64,000 nucleotides of DNA from Virgibacillus sp. MSP4-1 (GCF_010092505.1 NZ_CP048021.1:2232001-2296000); one strand, 5' to 3'. Positions 16,018 to 26,298 are shown, counted from the first letter of the stretch. A program made the numbers and translations. Notes: generated by a model from the letters alone, not told the origin.

Positions 16018-17270
16018 TTCAACCTCCTAAGTGAGATATAAATACCTATGTTATAAAAAAGATAGAATCCTCCTGTAACTATAGATACCGCTATCAGAAA
16101 TTGATATATCGTGTCATCAAATAAAACCATAGTCAAAAAACGAATAATTAAAGAAGAGAGGATTAAACTCAATGCTATTTCTTGTTTATTAATAATAGAA
16201 TAAGTTTTACTTATAGGTGAATTAATAAATTGAAAATAATTCCAAAAGGCCAGTATTTGTAGAAATACACCCGCTTCTCTCCATTTTGCACCAAATACCA
16301 TTTCTACTAATTGCGGTCCAAATAATAGTACGATTACTATTGGTATGAAACCTATTATACATAACTTTTTCACCGTTGCTATATAAGTCACAATTAATGC
16401 ATTATTATTTTTTTTATAAGCATCTGATGCCTCCTGATAATAAACTTTAGAAAAAGAGTCACCTAACAACTGCATAGGCTTTCTCATAATCCTATATGAT
16501 AATGCATACAGCCCAACATATTCTGGTCCAAAAGATTTTGCAATCATAAATATAGGTAGTTCCAATGAAAGTTTATTCATAAATGTCATGGGAGCATTAA
16601 TTAACGGGAATTTTTTGTATTCTGTTATTGTATTTTTAATTTTAAATTTATCAACATCGTCAAATCTTAAATGACTATTCCTAATACTTAATAAAATATT
16701 TACTATTTGACCTGATAAATAACTGATAAATAAACCTAAAAAGGAAGGGTGAACCATTCCTAACGATAAAGAAGAGCTTTGAGTTACAGTAGTTTCTGCT
16801 ATTTTTACTTTTGACAACTTACCATACATTTTGTTATTCACTAGAACCCATTGTAGAATCTGTGCCATACCACCAATTAAGATTCCTAAACAGACAAGGA
16901 ATAAATAGGGTAGCAATTCAGTAGCATCTAATAAAGATAACACAAACTCGCCTGCAATTAGAAACACAATTGATATCAATAGTGTTACTATTATAAGAAT
17001 TAATATCGATAATAAAATAACAACTCTTGAATCTTCACTTTTTCTAGGAAGAACGATTGCCATTTCATACTTTAGCGATGTCACTGCAGTGAATAATGTA
17101 ATAACAGAAATTATTAATTGAAACGTTCCATAATCTTCGGTTGAATAAATTCTAGTAACAAGAGGAAGTACTATAAAGGTGATTAGAGTTGATAAACTTG
17201 TACCAGTAAACAGTTTTAATATATTTTTATTAAAATCACTTTGGAAAATATTCGCTATAACGCTTTTCAC
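16014..17270 (-). CDS. Wzx-type polysaccharide flippase
   Basis: Multi-pass exporter of lipid-linked repeat units, 418 residues, MOP superfamily. Seen: about 12 hydrophobic helices, the N-terminal LFTGTSLSTLITFIVLPLVTR broken by the typical glycine, and FMNKLSLELPIFMIAKSFGPEYVGLYAL followed by RIMRKPMQLLGDS, characteristic of Wzx in this family. Start is GTG 17270 with AAAGGAGA 12 bases upstream. It partners the Wzy polymerase at 22151 and YwqC/YwqD in a Wzx/Wzy pathway. Confidence 0.92.
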   Translation of the reverse strand: MKSVIANIFQSDFNKNILKLFTGTSLSTLITFIVLPLVTRIYSTEDYGTFQLIISVITLFTAVTSLKYEMAIVLPRKSEDSRVVILLSILILIIVTLLISIVFLIAGEFVLSLLDATELLPYLFLVCLGILIGGMAQILQWVLVNNKMYGKLSKVKIAETTVTQSSSLSLGMVHPSFLGLFISYLSGQIVNILLSIRNSHLRFDDVDKFKIKNTITEYKKFPLINAPMTFMNKLSLELPIFMIAKSFGPEYVGLYALSYRIMRKPMQLLGDSFSKVYYQEASDAYKKNNNALIVTYIATVKKLCIIGFIPIVIVLLFGPQLVEMVFGAKWREAGVFLQILAFWNYFQFINSPISKTYSIINKQEIALSLILSSLIIRFLTMVLFDDTIYQFLIAVSIVTGGFYLFYNIGIYISLRRLK

Positions 17271-17346
17271 CCTAAAGTATCTCCTTTAAATATATTGAAA
17301 TAACAATTTCAAAATTTATATTGTATATACCTATTGTTACAGACTA

Positions 17347-18492
17347 CTAGTTTTTAATATCTAATAATGTGTTATTTATCATTTGTGACAACTTATTATC
17401 CCAATCATGTTTTTCTGCTACACTCTTTCTGTTTTTTATATATCTTTCTTCGTTACTTATTGCAATACTGTATTCACAAGCTTCTACAAACTCCTTAGTA
17501 GTTTCAGCATGAATGTAAATACCATCTGCGCTATATTTTTTTGTGGTAGGTAACCCGTATCCAACAACAGGTATTCCAGTTGCCAAATATTCAAAAAGCT
17601 TAAGAGGACTAACAGCTTGATTATAGTCTATTTTTTTATATGGCAAAATACCCACATCTAAGGATTTCATATAACTTGGAACTTCACTATAGTCTATACC
17701 ATCTATTTTATAGACATTTCGTAATTTTTTTAAACTCTCAAGCTCCTTAGCTGACGATCCACTTGTTGAATTTGGACCTATTAAAACAATACTGTAATCT
17801 GGGTAACTCGTGCTCAATCGGTAAAGCAGATTATAATCTATTTTATTTTTTATTCCCCCAATAAATCCTATTTTTGGGGAAGGAATCTCACATAATTTTT
17901 TATCTGTAGAACTACTAAATTGTTCAAACTCCACACCATTCTCAATAACAGTAGCCTCTTTTATATCGCTTATTCGTTTAGCTAAAAAAGCTGAAGAGGC
18001 AAATATTAATTCACTTTCTTCTATAATTTTTGTTTCTGATGATCTAATTACTTTATCAATTATTCCAGACTTTAAGTGTAATAAACTTCCACCTCTCTCC
18101 CAAGGACTACCCCAAAAATCACTACAATCATAAATGATTTTATCCCAAATCTTATATTTGGTTAACCCGCTATATGATGGTGTACTATACCAAAGTACCT
18201 TCTTATTTTTCTCACTACTATCTGCAATAAGTGATTTAAGCAAAGAATTTTTAAAACCTCTACGACTACTAAATAAAGCTTTAAATTCACTAATTCTAAC
18301 TTCAACCATTTTTTTTGATATCTTAGATTGGGATATACGTCTATTTAAGCTACCTGTTTTATATGGGCATATCCAATAGACTGTACCTGTTAAAGAATGT
18401 TTTACTAATTTCTCCACTAAGCGATGCCTTCTATACTTTAACCCATCTGAATTATATGGTGATGGAGCAATAATAAAATAATCCACTTGCAT
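17347..18492 (-). CDS. GT-B glycosyltransferase (TuaH-like)
   Basis: Cytosolic glycosyltransferase of 381 residues. Seen: N-terminal IIAPSPYNSDGLKYRRHRLVE, IIYDCSDFWGSPW in the acceptor domain, IGFIGGIKNKIDYNLLYRL at the start of the donor domain, and SPLKLFEYLATGIPVVGYGLP with the conserved glutamate. The gene at 24373 belongs to the same branch and shows the same layout. B. subtilis TuaH in the teichuronic acid operon is the closest named family I recognise, so a uronic-acid-linked role is possible, given ugd in the same operon. GGAGTGA lies six bases before the ATG. Confidence 0.8.
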   Translation of the reverse strand: MQVDYFIIAPSPYNSDGLKYRRHRLVEKLVKHSLTGTVYWICPYKTGSLNRRISQSKISKKMVEVRISEFKALFSSRRGFKNSLLKSLIADSSEKNKKVLWYSTPSYSGLTKYKIWDKIIYDCSDFWGSPWERGGSLLHLKSGIIDKVIRSSETKIIEESELIFASSAFLAKRISDIKEATVIENGVEFEQFSSSTDKKLCEIPSPKIGFIGGIKNKIDYNLLYRLSTSYPDYSIVLIGPNSTSGSSAKELESLKKLRNVYKIDGIDYSEVPSYMKSLDVGILPYKKIDYNQAVSPLKLFEYLATGIPVVGYGLPTTKKYSADGIYIHAETTKEFVEACEYSIAISNEERYIKNRKSVAEKHDWDNKLSQMINNTLLDIKN

Positions 18493-18524
18493 TCAAGGTC
18501 ACTCCATTTGATATGTTATTATGG

Positions 18525-19892
18525 TTATAAATTGTTCATTATTTCATTCCAAGAAATATAAAGTCTTTTAATATCTTCCTCTATTAATTCACTTCCTGTT
18601 TGTACTTCAATGATTTCCATTTCTGATATAGCCTTAATTGTATGCTTAGTTCCCAAAGGTACCTTTATTGTTTCACCTGCAGCAACATATTTTCTATTAT
18701 TATTTATAATTACTTCTCCTGTTCCTTTTAAGACAGTCCATGTTTCACTACGTTTATAATGGATTTGATAGCTTAAGTTTTCTCCAGCATTTATTCCTAT
18801 CCTTTTTGTTAAGACTTCGTTACCTTCTTCATACTTAGTATAATCCAGTACTTTATACCAACCCCATCGTCTCTCCTCATACATTGGTCGACCATTAATT
18901 TTAGTTACATAATCTTTTACTTTTGGACTATTTTCTTTATCCGTTACTAGAATCCCATCAGGGCTAGCAGCAACTACTGCATTATTAATTCCTAAAACTG
19001 TAATTGGAATGTCTAATTCATTAATTACATTAGTATTTTCCACACCCTGATCCATAACTCCCTTTCCTATAAAATTGTTTGTCATTTCTTCAGTTAGCGT
19101 ATTCCATGTACCAAGATCTTTCCAATCCCCTTCATATGAAAGAGCAACTATTTTTTCTGCTTTTTCTACCACTTCATAGTCAAAACTATTCTTAGGGAGT
19201 AATCCATAGGCTTGTGATAGCTTTTCAAAGTTAATTGGTAATCCTTTATCTTCTAACATGTCAATAACATAGCCTAACCTGAAAGCAAATACCCCACAAT
19301 TCCATAGTGCATTATTTTCTATTAAGGATTTTGCTGTGTTCTTATCTGGCTTTTCTTTAAAGGAGTTCACATAAACATAGTCTTTATCTTCATTACTTTT
19401 AGGTCTTTCAGGAACTATATACCCATATTTTTCAGAAGGAAAAGTAGGTGTCACTCCCATTAATGCGATATTAGCATCCGACTCAATAATTGCCTTTTCT
19501 AAAGACTTCACTCTATCGAAGAACCTATTCTCTACAAACGAATCAACCGGTAAAACACTAACAACATCATTTAAATTAGCACCCTGTATTGAATATAAAT
19601 AAGTGGCTGCTAACGCTATGGCCGGAAAAGTGTCTCTTCTGTATGGCTCTGTTACAATTGGAATATCAGAATCTAATTGACTTTTAATCATATCAACTTG
19701 CGATTTTCCAGTAGCAATTATTGATTTGTTATCTAAATTGTTCTTTTTAAGTTGTTTCCATACGCGCTGAACCATTGATTCTTGTTGTCCATCTTCATCA
19801 CTTAATACTTTTAGAAATTGTTTCGATCGTGAATCATTTGATAAAGGCCATAGTCTTTTGCCGGACCCTCCTGAAAGTAAGATTACCCTCAT
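18525..19892 (-). CDS. manC: Mannose-1-phosphate guanylyltransferase / mannose-6-phosphate isomerase (ManC, type II)
   Basis: Bifunctional enzyme giving GDP-mannose, 455 residues. Seen: nucleotide loop LLSGGSGKRLWPLSND (4-19), LPVDSFV, FKEKPD, a linker, then a C-terminal cupin isomerase domain with QIHYKRSETWTVLKGTGEV and PLGTKHTI. Length and order are standard. Stop and start overlap with the upstream transferase by 4 bases. No gmd or fcl gene is in the window, so GDP-mannose is probably used directly as mannose donor by the two GT4 genes just upstream. No phosphomannomutase gene is seen. Confidence 0.94.
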   Translation of the reverse strand: MRVILLSGGSGKRLWPLSNDSRSKQFLKVLSDEDGQQESMVQRVWKQLKKNNLDNKSIIATGKSQVDMIKSQLDSDIPIVTEPYRRDTFPAIALAATYLYSIQGANLNDVVSVLPVDSFVENRFFDRVKSLEKAIIESDANIALMGVTPTFPSEKYGYIVPERPKSNEDKDYVYVNSFKEKPDKNTAKSLIENNALWNCGVFAFRLGYVIDMLEDKGLPINFEKLSQAYGLLPKNSFDYEVVEKAEKIVALSYEGDWKDLGTWNTLTEEMTNNFIGKGVMDQGVENTNVINELDIPITVLGINNAVVAASPDGILVTDKENSPKVKDYVTKINGRPMYEERRWGWYKVLDYTKYEEGNEVLTKRIGINAGENLSYQIHYKRSETWTVLKGTGEVIINNNRKYVAAGETIKVPLGTKHTIKAISEMEIIEVQTGSELIEEDIKRLYISWNEIMNNL

Positions 19893-21028
19893 TCCAAAAT
19901 TCCACCTTTTTTAGAGTTAAATTTATTTTCTATATATTGTTGAATTTCATTTCGAAAACGTTCTGGAGAAAATCGCAGAGCATTTTCTCTACACACATGG
20001 GGATTAAAGCTACTTTGATTTGTTTCAAATTGGGTTACTCCGTCTACTATTGCATTTACATCTTGTTCATAAAAAAATAATCCGGTTGGATTAGCTGAAA
20101 CATCCAAACTTCTAACAGTTTCCCTTGATCCACCTTTCCCAAAAGCTATTACAGGAGTCCCGCATGCCTGTGCCTCTACGGGGGTTATTCCAAAGTCTTC
20201 TTCAGCAGCAAACACAAAAGCCTTTGCTCTTTGCATATAATCCTTTAATACCTCAAATGGCTGATAACCTAATAACTCAATATTGTTTGTAGCTTTAGAT
20301 TGTATTTTTTTAAAATCCGGCCCATCTCCAATAACGACCAGTTTTTTGTCTGGCATCTTTGCAAAAGCATCAACTATTAAGTCAATCTTTTTATACGGAA
20401 CCATTCGAGATGCAGTAATATAGAAATCTTCTTTATTTTCATGTATAGAAAATGAAGAAACATCAACAGGAGGGTAAATAGTTTCAGATTCACGTCGATA
20501 GACCTTCCAAATTCTTCGTCCTATAAAATCAGAATTTGATATGAAATAATCAACTCCATTAGATGTTCTGTAGTCCCAATTTCTAATTTTATATAAAATA
20601 TACTTAGTTAAGGCACCCTTTAATCCTTTTTGCAGACCTGATTCCTTTAAGTACTGATGCTGCAAATCCCATGCATATCGGATAGGCGAATGAACATATG
20701 AAATATGCAATTGATCAGGCCCTGTAATTACACCCTTAGCTACTGCATGTGAGCTTGAAATCACAACATCATACTGAGACAAATTTAACTGTTCTATAGC
20801 TAATGGCATAATAGGTAGGTAATTTCTATATTTTTTTTTAGCGAAAGGAAGCTTTTGGATAAATGATGTTGTGACCGTTTTGTTTATTATAAAATCTCTT
20901 TCATTTTTGTCTAAAAAGTCAACCAAACTAAACAAATCAGCATCAGGAAAAACATTTAATATTTCTTCTAAAACTTTTTCTGCACCTGCATATGTTACTA
21001 ACCAATCATGAACTATAGCTACTCTCAA
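19889..21028 (-). CDS. GT4 glycosyltransferase, WbaZ-like, probable mannosyltransferase
   Basis: Retaining GT-B enzyme of 379 residues. Seen: VAIVHDWLVTYAGAEKVLEE (3-22), YVHSPIRYAWDL, ITASRMVPYKKIDLIVDAF and EDFGITPVEAQACGTPVIA with the E-x7-E donor signature. The HDWL-GAEKVL start and YAWD box are typical of the WbaZ-type mannosyltransferases, and manC follows immediately with a 4-base overlap. Start is TTG 21028 with AAGGGGA seven bases upstream; no ATG is better placed. Mannose transfer is inferred from family and context. Confidence 0.87.
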   Translation of the reverse strand: MRVAIVHDWLVTYAGAEKVLEEILNVFPDADLFSLVDFLDKNERDFIINKTVTTSFIQKLPFAKKKYRNYLPIMPLAIEQLNLSQYDVVISSSHAVAKGVITGPDQLHISYVHSPIRYAWDLQHQYLKESGLQKGLKGALTKYILYKIRNWDYRTSNGVDYFISNSDFIGRRIWKVYRRESETIYPPVDVSSFSIHENKEDFYITASRMVPYKKIDLIVDAFAKMPDKKLVVIGDGPDFKKIQSKATNNIELLGYQPFEVLKDYMQRAKAFVFAAEEDFGITPVEAQACGTPVIAFGKGGSRETVRSLDVSANPTGLFFYEQDVNAIVDGVTQFETNQSSFNPHVCRENALRFSPERFRNEIQQYIENKFNSKKGGILE

Positions 21029-21049
21029 AACACAATCCCCTTTATAATA

Positions 21050-22129
21050 TTAAATTTTCGTAATGGTATGAAATAGTTGTTCAGCAGTTGATCTCCATGT
21101 GAATTTAGATGCTTGGGCCTCAGACTTGTTAATGAGTTCACTTCTAAATTTATTATTTTTAAATAACTCTTCAATCTGTTTTGCAATATCTTCGGGATGA
21201 GTAGGATTGCAATATAAAGCAGCCTCACCACCCACCTCAGGTAATGAAGCACGACTTGAAATTATTACTGGACACCCTACACTCATTGCTTCTAAAGGTG
21301 GTAACCCAAACCCCTCATATAAAGATGGATAAACAAAACAAAAAGCATTTTCATATAATGCCTTTAATTGTTCATCACTAACATACCCTAAATGCTTAAC
21401 ATTATCAGGAAGGGTTATACCGGAATCTTTAAATACTTTAGATGACTTTCCTCCAGCAATCACAATATCAACGTCATCTATGTCAATATACTTTGTTGCC
21501 TTGACTATTGCGGAAAAATTTTTATTTGGATTTAGGCTACTAACAGCTAATATATAGGGCCTAACATGTAACTCTTTTTGATATATAAAGTTATTATCAG
21601 AAGGTATCTTTGTAAAATGTTCTTTCCCCTCATATATAACTTGAATTTTATCTTCTTTAATTTTCAAAAACTTCACTAACTGCTTTAATGAAAATTCAGA
21701 TACAGTAATAATCTTTTTTGCAAATATTCCTTGTGCTCTCAGAATAAATCTATACCACATTTTAAATAGGAACGAATAATTATTAGCATTAGCAAAAACT
21801 GCAGCATCATGTATAACAGAAGCTTGATTTCTTTTAAAAGCAGGACCAACATTACATAGGTTTAAGAGCAAACCATCGCTTGTAAAAAAAGGAAGTTCAA
21901 ATTGCTCCCAAATATGCCCATTTGTTTTACCTTTCGTTTCTATGAGCACATGCTCTAACTCAAGTTCATTTTTAATAGGACCCGGAGTTAATATAATAAA
22001 TTTGTAAAAATCCTTATCAATCGCAGCATTTTTAAGCAAGTTATCGAGAGCCTTTACAACCTCTAAAGCATACCTTTGTACTCCTGTTACTTGCTGAGTT
22101 AAAAATCGACCATTTATATAAATATTCAT
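21050..22129 (-). CDS. GT4 glycosyltransferase, probable mannosyltransferase
   Basis: GT-B enzyme of 359 residues, cytosolic. Seen: [20 protein letters not shown] (4-23), [41 protein letters not shown] and [18 protein letters not shown] with the donor glutamates. The TGVQRYA start and SLNPNKN box are those of the common mannosyltransferase branch (MtfB/WbdA-like). It sits directly upstream of the WbaZ-like gene and manC, so the three probably build a mannose-containing stretch. AGAGAG precedes the ATG. Confidence 0.85.
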   Translation of the reverse strand: MNIYINGRFLTQQVTGVQRYALEVVKALDNLLKNAAIDKDFYKFIILTPGPIKNELELEHVLIETKGKTNGHIWEQFELPFFTSDGLLLNLCNVGPAFKRNQASVIHDAAVFANANNYSFLFKMWYRFILRAQGIFAKKIITVSEFSLKQLVKFLKIKEDKIQVIYEGKEHFTKIPSDNNFIYQKELHVRPYILAVSSLNPNKNFSAIVKATKYIDIDDVDIVIAGGKSSKVFKDSGITLPDNVKHLGYVSDEQLKALYENAFCFVYPSLYEGFGLPPLEAMSVGCPVIISSRASLPEVGGEAALYCNPTHPEDIAKQIEELFKNNKFRSELINKSEAQASKFTWRSTAEQLFHTITKI

Positions 22130-22150
22130 AGTAAATCTCTCTTTCTATAC

Positions 22151-23413
22151 TTAATTACTTCTAATTTCTTCTGAATTAGTGTGCTTATATCGTACTGATA
22201 AAAGAGCAAAAATAAGCCAAAGATTTAAATCAGTCAATTCCGGATTGGATATAGCACTAATTAAAAAATATACTAAAACCCCATATGAAAGATATTTACG
22301 TATAGCTGTATATTTTCTTAACAGGATAGATAGAAAAAAGATAATAAAAACAGCGAAACCAAATAAACCAAGATTACCTATAGTATTTGAGATAGCATCC
22401 GTTGTTCGAATTGATCCCAGACCAGCACCGAAAATGGGGTTTTGAATAAAATTATCTATACCCAAATAAAAATTCCCCCACCTTTCTGATCCAGATAAAT
22501 TATCTCCACTAAATTTATCAATTATATTTACAAAAACACTTTCTAATAATGATGTTCTCATGAGTATAGGTAACATACTTACCCCTATAAAGGCCGATAT
22601 TAAATGTTTTCGGTTTAATTTACCGTTTTTAACAATCATAAAGCAATATAAAGAGACATATATTAATAATCCAACAAATGCAGTGGTAGACGTTGTTAAT
22701 ATCAAAATTACTAATAATAAATAGAATAACCATTTATCCATATAAGTTTTATCAATTTCTTTATATGCCTTATAATAAATAATAGGGAGTACTAATAATA
22801 AAAATGCAGCATACATAGAAGGTTCAGCAAAACTGGATGAAAGTCTAGGAAATCCACCTAAACTCTGATTATATAATTGCTTAAAACTCACATTATTATT
22901 AAAAATCCAATAAGGATATTCAAATAAATTCAATTTATTCGCAATAAATTGAATGCAGGCTATTATCAAAGTAGAAAAAATAGAGATTGTATATGTTTTA
23001 ATAATTTTCTCCAAAATTTCTTCACTATAAACTCGTGATATAACTAGAAAGAATAGAATAAAACTAAACCCAAAATATACAAATTGGCCTAAATTCGATA
23101 ATTGAATATTGCCATTACTTAGAATAGAGTCTGCCAAAGAAAGAATGAATAGTAATATAATAAAACAAATTAAAAAGAGATATTTAAAATTAACCTTACC
23201 TAATTTAATGCTGTGTGGATTAAATAAAAGTGTTTGAATTAACAATAATAAAAGAAAAAAATGTGCTGGTTGTATACCAAACTCATTATTAATATTTATT
23301 ATAGCCATACCTGTAAATGGCAGAAAGAAAACTGTCAAATACAGTAATTTATTTGAATTTAAGTAATATATACCTAAAGGGATTAAAATATAGCCCATCA
23401 CTTCAATATGCAT
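22151..23413 (-). CDS. Wzy-type O-antigen polymerase/ligase (locus 1)
   Basis: Polytopic membrane protein that polymerises flipped repeat units. Seen: about 11 hydrophobic helices, a long outer loop before the C-terminal helices with LSGSERWGNFYLGIDNFIQNPIFGAGLGSI, the usual Wzy/WaaL-type H/G-x-G region. The frame is open up to 23491, overlapping the sulfotransferase gene, but ATG 23413 has GGAGAG five bases upstream and starts right at the first helix, so I use it (420 residues). Partner of the Wzx at 16014. Confidence 0.85.
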   Translation of the reverse strand: MHIEVMGYILIPLGIYYLNSNKLLYLTVFFLPFTGMAIININNEFGIQPAHFFLLLLLIQTLLFNPHSIKLGKVNFKYLFLICFIILLFILSLADSILSNGNIQLSNLGQFVYFGFSFILFFLVISRVYSEEILEKIIKTYTISIFSTLIIACIQFIANKLNLFEYPYWIFNNNVSFKQLYNQSLGGFPRLSSSFAEPSMYAAFLLLVLPIIYYKAYKEIDKTYMDKWLFYLLLVILILTTSTTAFVGLLIYVSLYCFMIVKNGKLNRKHLISAFIGVSMLPILMRTSLLESVFVNIIDKFSGDNLSGSERWGNFYLGIDNFIQNPIFGAGLGSIRTTDAISNTIGNLGLFGFAVFIIFFLSILLRKYTAIRKYLSYGVLVYFLISAISNPELTDLNLWLIFALLSVRYKHTNSEEIRSN

Positions 23414-23450
23414 AAAAACTCTCCACATTTTTAAATTAGAACTGTATGTT

Positions 23451-24380
23451 TTACCAGTCATAATTCTTATAATATCTTTGCCAATAACCATTCGTCAGTT
23501 TCTTTACCGTTTCTATTTCTTCATAAGAAAGAGAATTCTTCCATGACTTAACGTTCGAGGCGCTATTCCTCTTTAATTCATTAATTGTTTCCATATCAGG
23601 CACAACTATATCTGAGGATGTGTATTTTTTAATTGTCTTGGTAATATGATCATTAAACGGGATTCCTAGTTCTCTATACAATTCCCTAAATTGTTCTATA
23701 GGGTTTAATGATATATCTTCATGTCTAACAACAATAAAATTTGGATTATTATCAATAAAATCAAACAAAACTTTATGAATGCAGACCCATAATATCGAGT
23801 CTCTTTCAGTTTTTGTCAGATCTGAAATCCGATAATCTAAAACGTCCTTCAAATAGTCATCCATTAAATGTTTTTGATTAAAAAAACGTTGAAAATCAAA
23901 ATTCCAATTAACTCTCTTCAAACTTGCAACGAATGCAGCAGGATGTCTCACAATCACTATAACTTTAAAACCAAAATTTTGTACAAGCCATTCAGACATA
24001 AAGCTTGCAATGGGGTCTTTTATGAGTATAGTATCTGATAATGGATTATATTTCGATTTTATATAATATAAGTTAGGTTTAGACTTTAATACTTTCTTTA
24101 CTATTTTGTTTAAATAAGGATCTTTCTGGTTTAAATCAAGGGTTGATTTAAAATAACTTTTTCCTGCCAAAAAGTTATTAACCAGCCTTCTATATTCGTT
24201 TTCATTTGGCATTCCATTTTTTAAATATAAATAATGTTTATTTATATCTTCAAGACCATGTCTTGGATTAAAAGGTTCATACAAATAGTCAACCTTACTT
24301 GAAATAGATAGCATCTGCCCAATAAAAGTACTGCCACTTCGATGAGACCCTGTTACGAGTAAACGCCTCTTTTTATACAT
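23451..24380 (-). CDS. PAPS-dependent sulfotransferase (3 of 5)
   Basis: Predicted carbohydrate sulfotransferase of 309 residues. Seen: phosphosulfate loop TGSHRSGSTFIGQML (10-24), EPFNPRHGL (35-43), 3'-phosphate motif VIVRHPAAFVASL with R145 (142-154), and VVRHEDISLNP. EPFNP after the loop is common in the GlcNAc/Gal sulfotransferase-like branch. It overlaps the upstream glycosyltransferase gene by 8 bases and is followed by the polymerase gene, so it sits among the repeat-unit assembly genes. Cytosolic by lack of signal sequence. Confidence 0.9.
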   Translation of the reverse strand: MYKKRRLLVTGSHRSGSTFIGQMLSISSKVDYLYEPFNPRHGLEDINKHYLYLKNGMPNENEYRRLVNNFLAGKSYFKSTLDLNQKDPYLNKIVKKVLKSKPNLYYIKSKYNPLSDTILIKDPIASFMSEWLVQNFGFKVIVIVRHPAAFVASLKRVNWNFDFQRFFNQKHLMDDYLKDVLDYRISDLTKTERDSILWVCIHKVLFDFIDNNPNFIVVRHEDISLNPIEQFRELYRELGIPFNDHITKTIKKYTSSDIVVPDMETINELKRNSASNVKSWKNSLSYEEIETVKKLTNGYWQRYYKNYDW

Positions 24381-25554
24381 CTCTATGCATCCTCTTGTGA
24401 TTTAATCTGCGAAATAGTATATCTTCTATTCTCTCTATTTTTACTTTCCAGGAAAATTGTTGCCCATATGAACTAACATCTTTTTTATTTGTATACTTAT
24501 CATTAACAATATAATCTAACTGATCAATAAACTCTGAATGATCGTTAGCCAGCAAAACATATTTGTCATTTCTCTTTTGTAATTCTTCTGTATTCATTGA
24601 AACCACTTGTAAACCACTAGCGATATATTCATATAATTTCATAGGACTGCGGCCATGGTTTGCCTCATTGTTTAGATCTAAAGGTAAGATTGCAGCATCT
24701 GAATTGTGCATAAACTGTGGTAAATCACTAAAATTTTTTGAACCCAACAGAAATACATTCTTACACTCTTTAAAATAGTCTCTGATTGTCTGGTTATATG
24801 GACCTACTAAAACAACGTTGTAACCGGGCCGTTCCTGAGCTATTCTTTTTATCAGGCTAAAGTCAAACCTTTCATCCATACTACCTACGTAAATTATTCT
24901 GGGAGAGTTTATTTGTGCATATTCATCTGGCTGGTTACTTTTATGGTAATTAAAATGATTATAATCAACACCATTTTCTATGACATGTATTTCTTTTAAA
25001 ATTTCATACTTTTCTTTTAGATATGCCAATAGAGGGGTTGATGTTGCTATGAGTTCATCAGCTCTATATATTATATCCTTCTCCATATTACTGTTAATAT
25101 TAGTCATATAAGAATAAATATCGGTTGGTCTATATATCAACACCTTTGTCTTAATATACTTTTCAATAAAAGCAAATTTAACACTATCAACGATAATCGC
25201 GTCAACCTCTTCAAAGTTAAAGCTCTTCAAAAACTTCCTAAAATTAAAGCTGGTTGATAATGCTACATTCCTTTTTAATTTATTTGATATGGTACTTATA
25301 ATACCCACATTAGGAACTAATGAAAACGGTATGAAATCATAAGTGCTATCATTCATTTTAACTGGTCCATTTTTTATTTGATTTATTTTACTTTTAACTA
25401 CTTCATCTTTTCTCTTCATAAGGTGTAATACTGAAACAGCATCAGAAATATGAAGCACTTCATGACCTTTATTTGACAACCCCTTAGCTAAATGAAAACT
25501 TCCAACTTTATAAACGCTATTCATATGTGTATGGCTAGCAAAAACTATTTTCAT
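24373..25554 (-). CDS. GT-B glycosyltransferase (TuaH-like)
   Basis: 393 residues. Seen: FASHTHMNSVYKVGSFHLAKGL, YRPTDIYSYM, PRIIYVGSMDERFDFSLIKRI opening the donor domain, and SPMKLYEYIASGLQVVSM. Same branch and same layout as the gene at 17347, so the two probably descend from one ancestor. GAGGT precedes the ATG by six bases. It lies second behind the WcaJ-type initiator, so it may add the second sugar. Donor unknown. Confidence 0.78.
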   Translation of the reverse strand: MKIVFASHTHMNSVYKVGSFHLAKGLSNKGHEVLHISDAVSVLHLMKRKDEVVKSKINQIKNGPVKMNDSTYDFIPFSLVPNVGIISTISNKLKRNVALSTSFNFRKFLKSFNFEEVDAIIVDSVKFAFIEKYIKTKVLIYRPTDIYSYMTNINSNMEKDIIYRADELIATSTPLLAYLKEKYEILKEIHVIENGVDYNHFNYHKSNQPDEYAQINSPRIIYVGSMDERFDFSLIKRIAQERPGYNVVLVGPYNQTIRDYFKECKNVFLLGSKNFSDLPQFMHNSDAAILPLDLNNEANHGRSPMKLYEYIASGLQVVSMNTEELQKRNDKYVLLANDHSEFIDQLDYIVNDKYTNKKDVSSYGQQFSWKVKIERIEDILFRRLNHKRMHRDV

Positions 25555-25569
25555 ACATATACCTCTTTA

Positions 25570-26253
25570 TTAGTAAGCATTTTTTGAACCAAATAAAACC
25601 AAAATAGTTTTTAATATTAGCTTCAAATCTAAGAACACACTTCTTTCTTTAATATACTTCAAGTCTAATTCTACCCATTCGTCAAAACCAATATTATTTC
25701 TACCACTTACTTGCCAATAGCAAGTAAGTCCTGGAGTTATACTTAAACGTTGCTTTTCATACTCATTATATAACTCAACTTCAGATGGCAGAGGGGGACG
25801 GGGTCCTACTAGACTCATTTCTCCTTTTAACACATTAAATAGCTGAGGAAGTTCATCTAAACTTGTCTTGCGTATAAATTTACCCACTTTTGTTATTCTG
25901 GGATCATTTTTTATTTTAAATACAGGTCCAGATAATTCATTCTTTTCAATCAAAGTTACTTTAAGTTCTTCAGCATTAGATACCATAGAACGAAATTTAC
26001 ACATATGAAATTCACTTTGATTTTTCCCTACACGTTTTTGTCTAAATATTATAGGACCCTTAGGATCTTCAATTTTGATAAGAATTCCTACTAATATGAA
26101 TAATGGCGATAATAATATTAAACCTAAAACGGAACCAAATATATCAATGAAACGTTTTGAATATAAATAAATGTAACTATCATTTATTTCAATACGTTTA
26201 AATTCAACATCTTTTCTTTTAACCGAACTCTCTTTCGTACTTGTAACTGCCAT
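25570..26253 (-). CDS. WcaJ/CpsE-like initiating phosphoglycosyltransferase, short form
   Basis: Loads a hexose 1-phosphate onto undecaprenyl phosphate. Seen: one N-terminal hydrophobic hairpin (FGSVLGLILLSPLFILVGIL), RQKRVGKNQSEFHMCKFRSM, TSLDELPQLFNVLKGEMSLVGPRP, PGLTCYWQVSGRN. CYWQVSGRN marks the galactose/glucose branch, unlike the GWAQVNGRN of the PglC-type gene at 6334. I start at ATG 26253, with GGGAGG nine bases upstream; an ATG three codons earlier abuts that site. Operon A thus has its own initiating enzyme, with UDP-glucose from the gtaB two genes upstream as likely donor. Confidence 0.92.
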   Translation of the reverse strand: MAVTSTKESSVKRKDVEFKRIEINDSYIYLYSKRFIDIFGSVLGLILLSPLFILVGILIKIEDPKGPIIFRQKRVGKNQSEFHMCKFRSMVSNAEELKVTLIEKNELSGPVFKIKNDPRITKVGKFIRKTSLDELPQLFNVLKGEMSLVGPRPPLPSEVELYNEYEKQRLSITPGLTCYWQVSGRNNIGFDEWVELDLKYIKERSVFLDLKLILKTILVLFGSKNAY

Positions 26254-26298
26254 GTTATTCATCCTCCCTCAATTCCAAACAGAAAAAATCATTAACTA

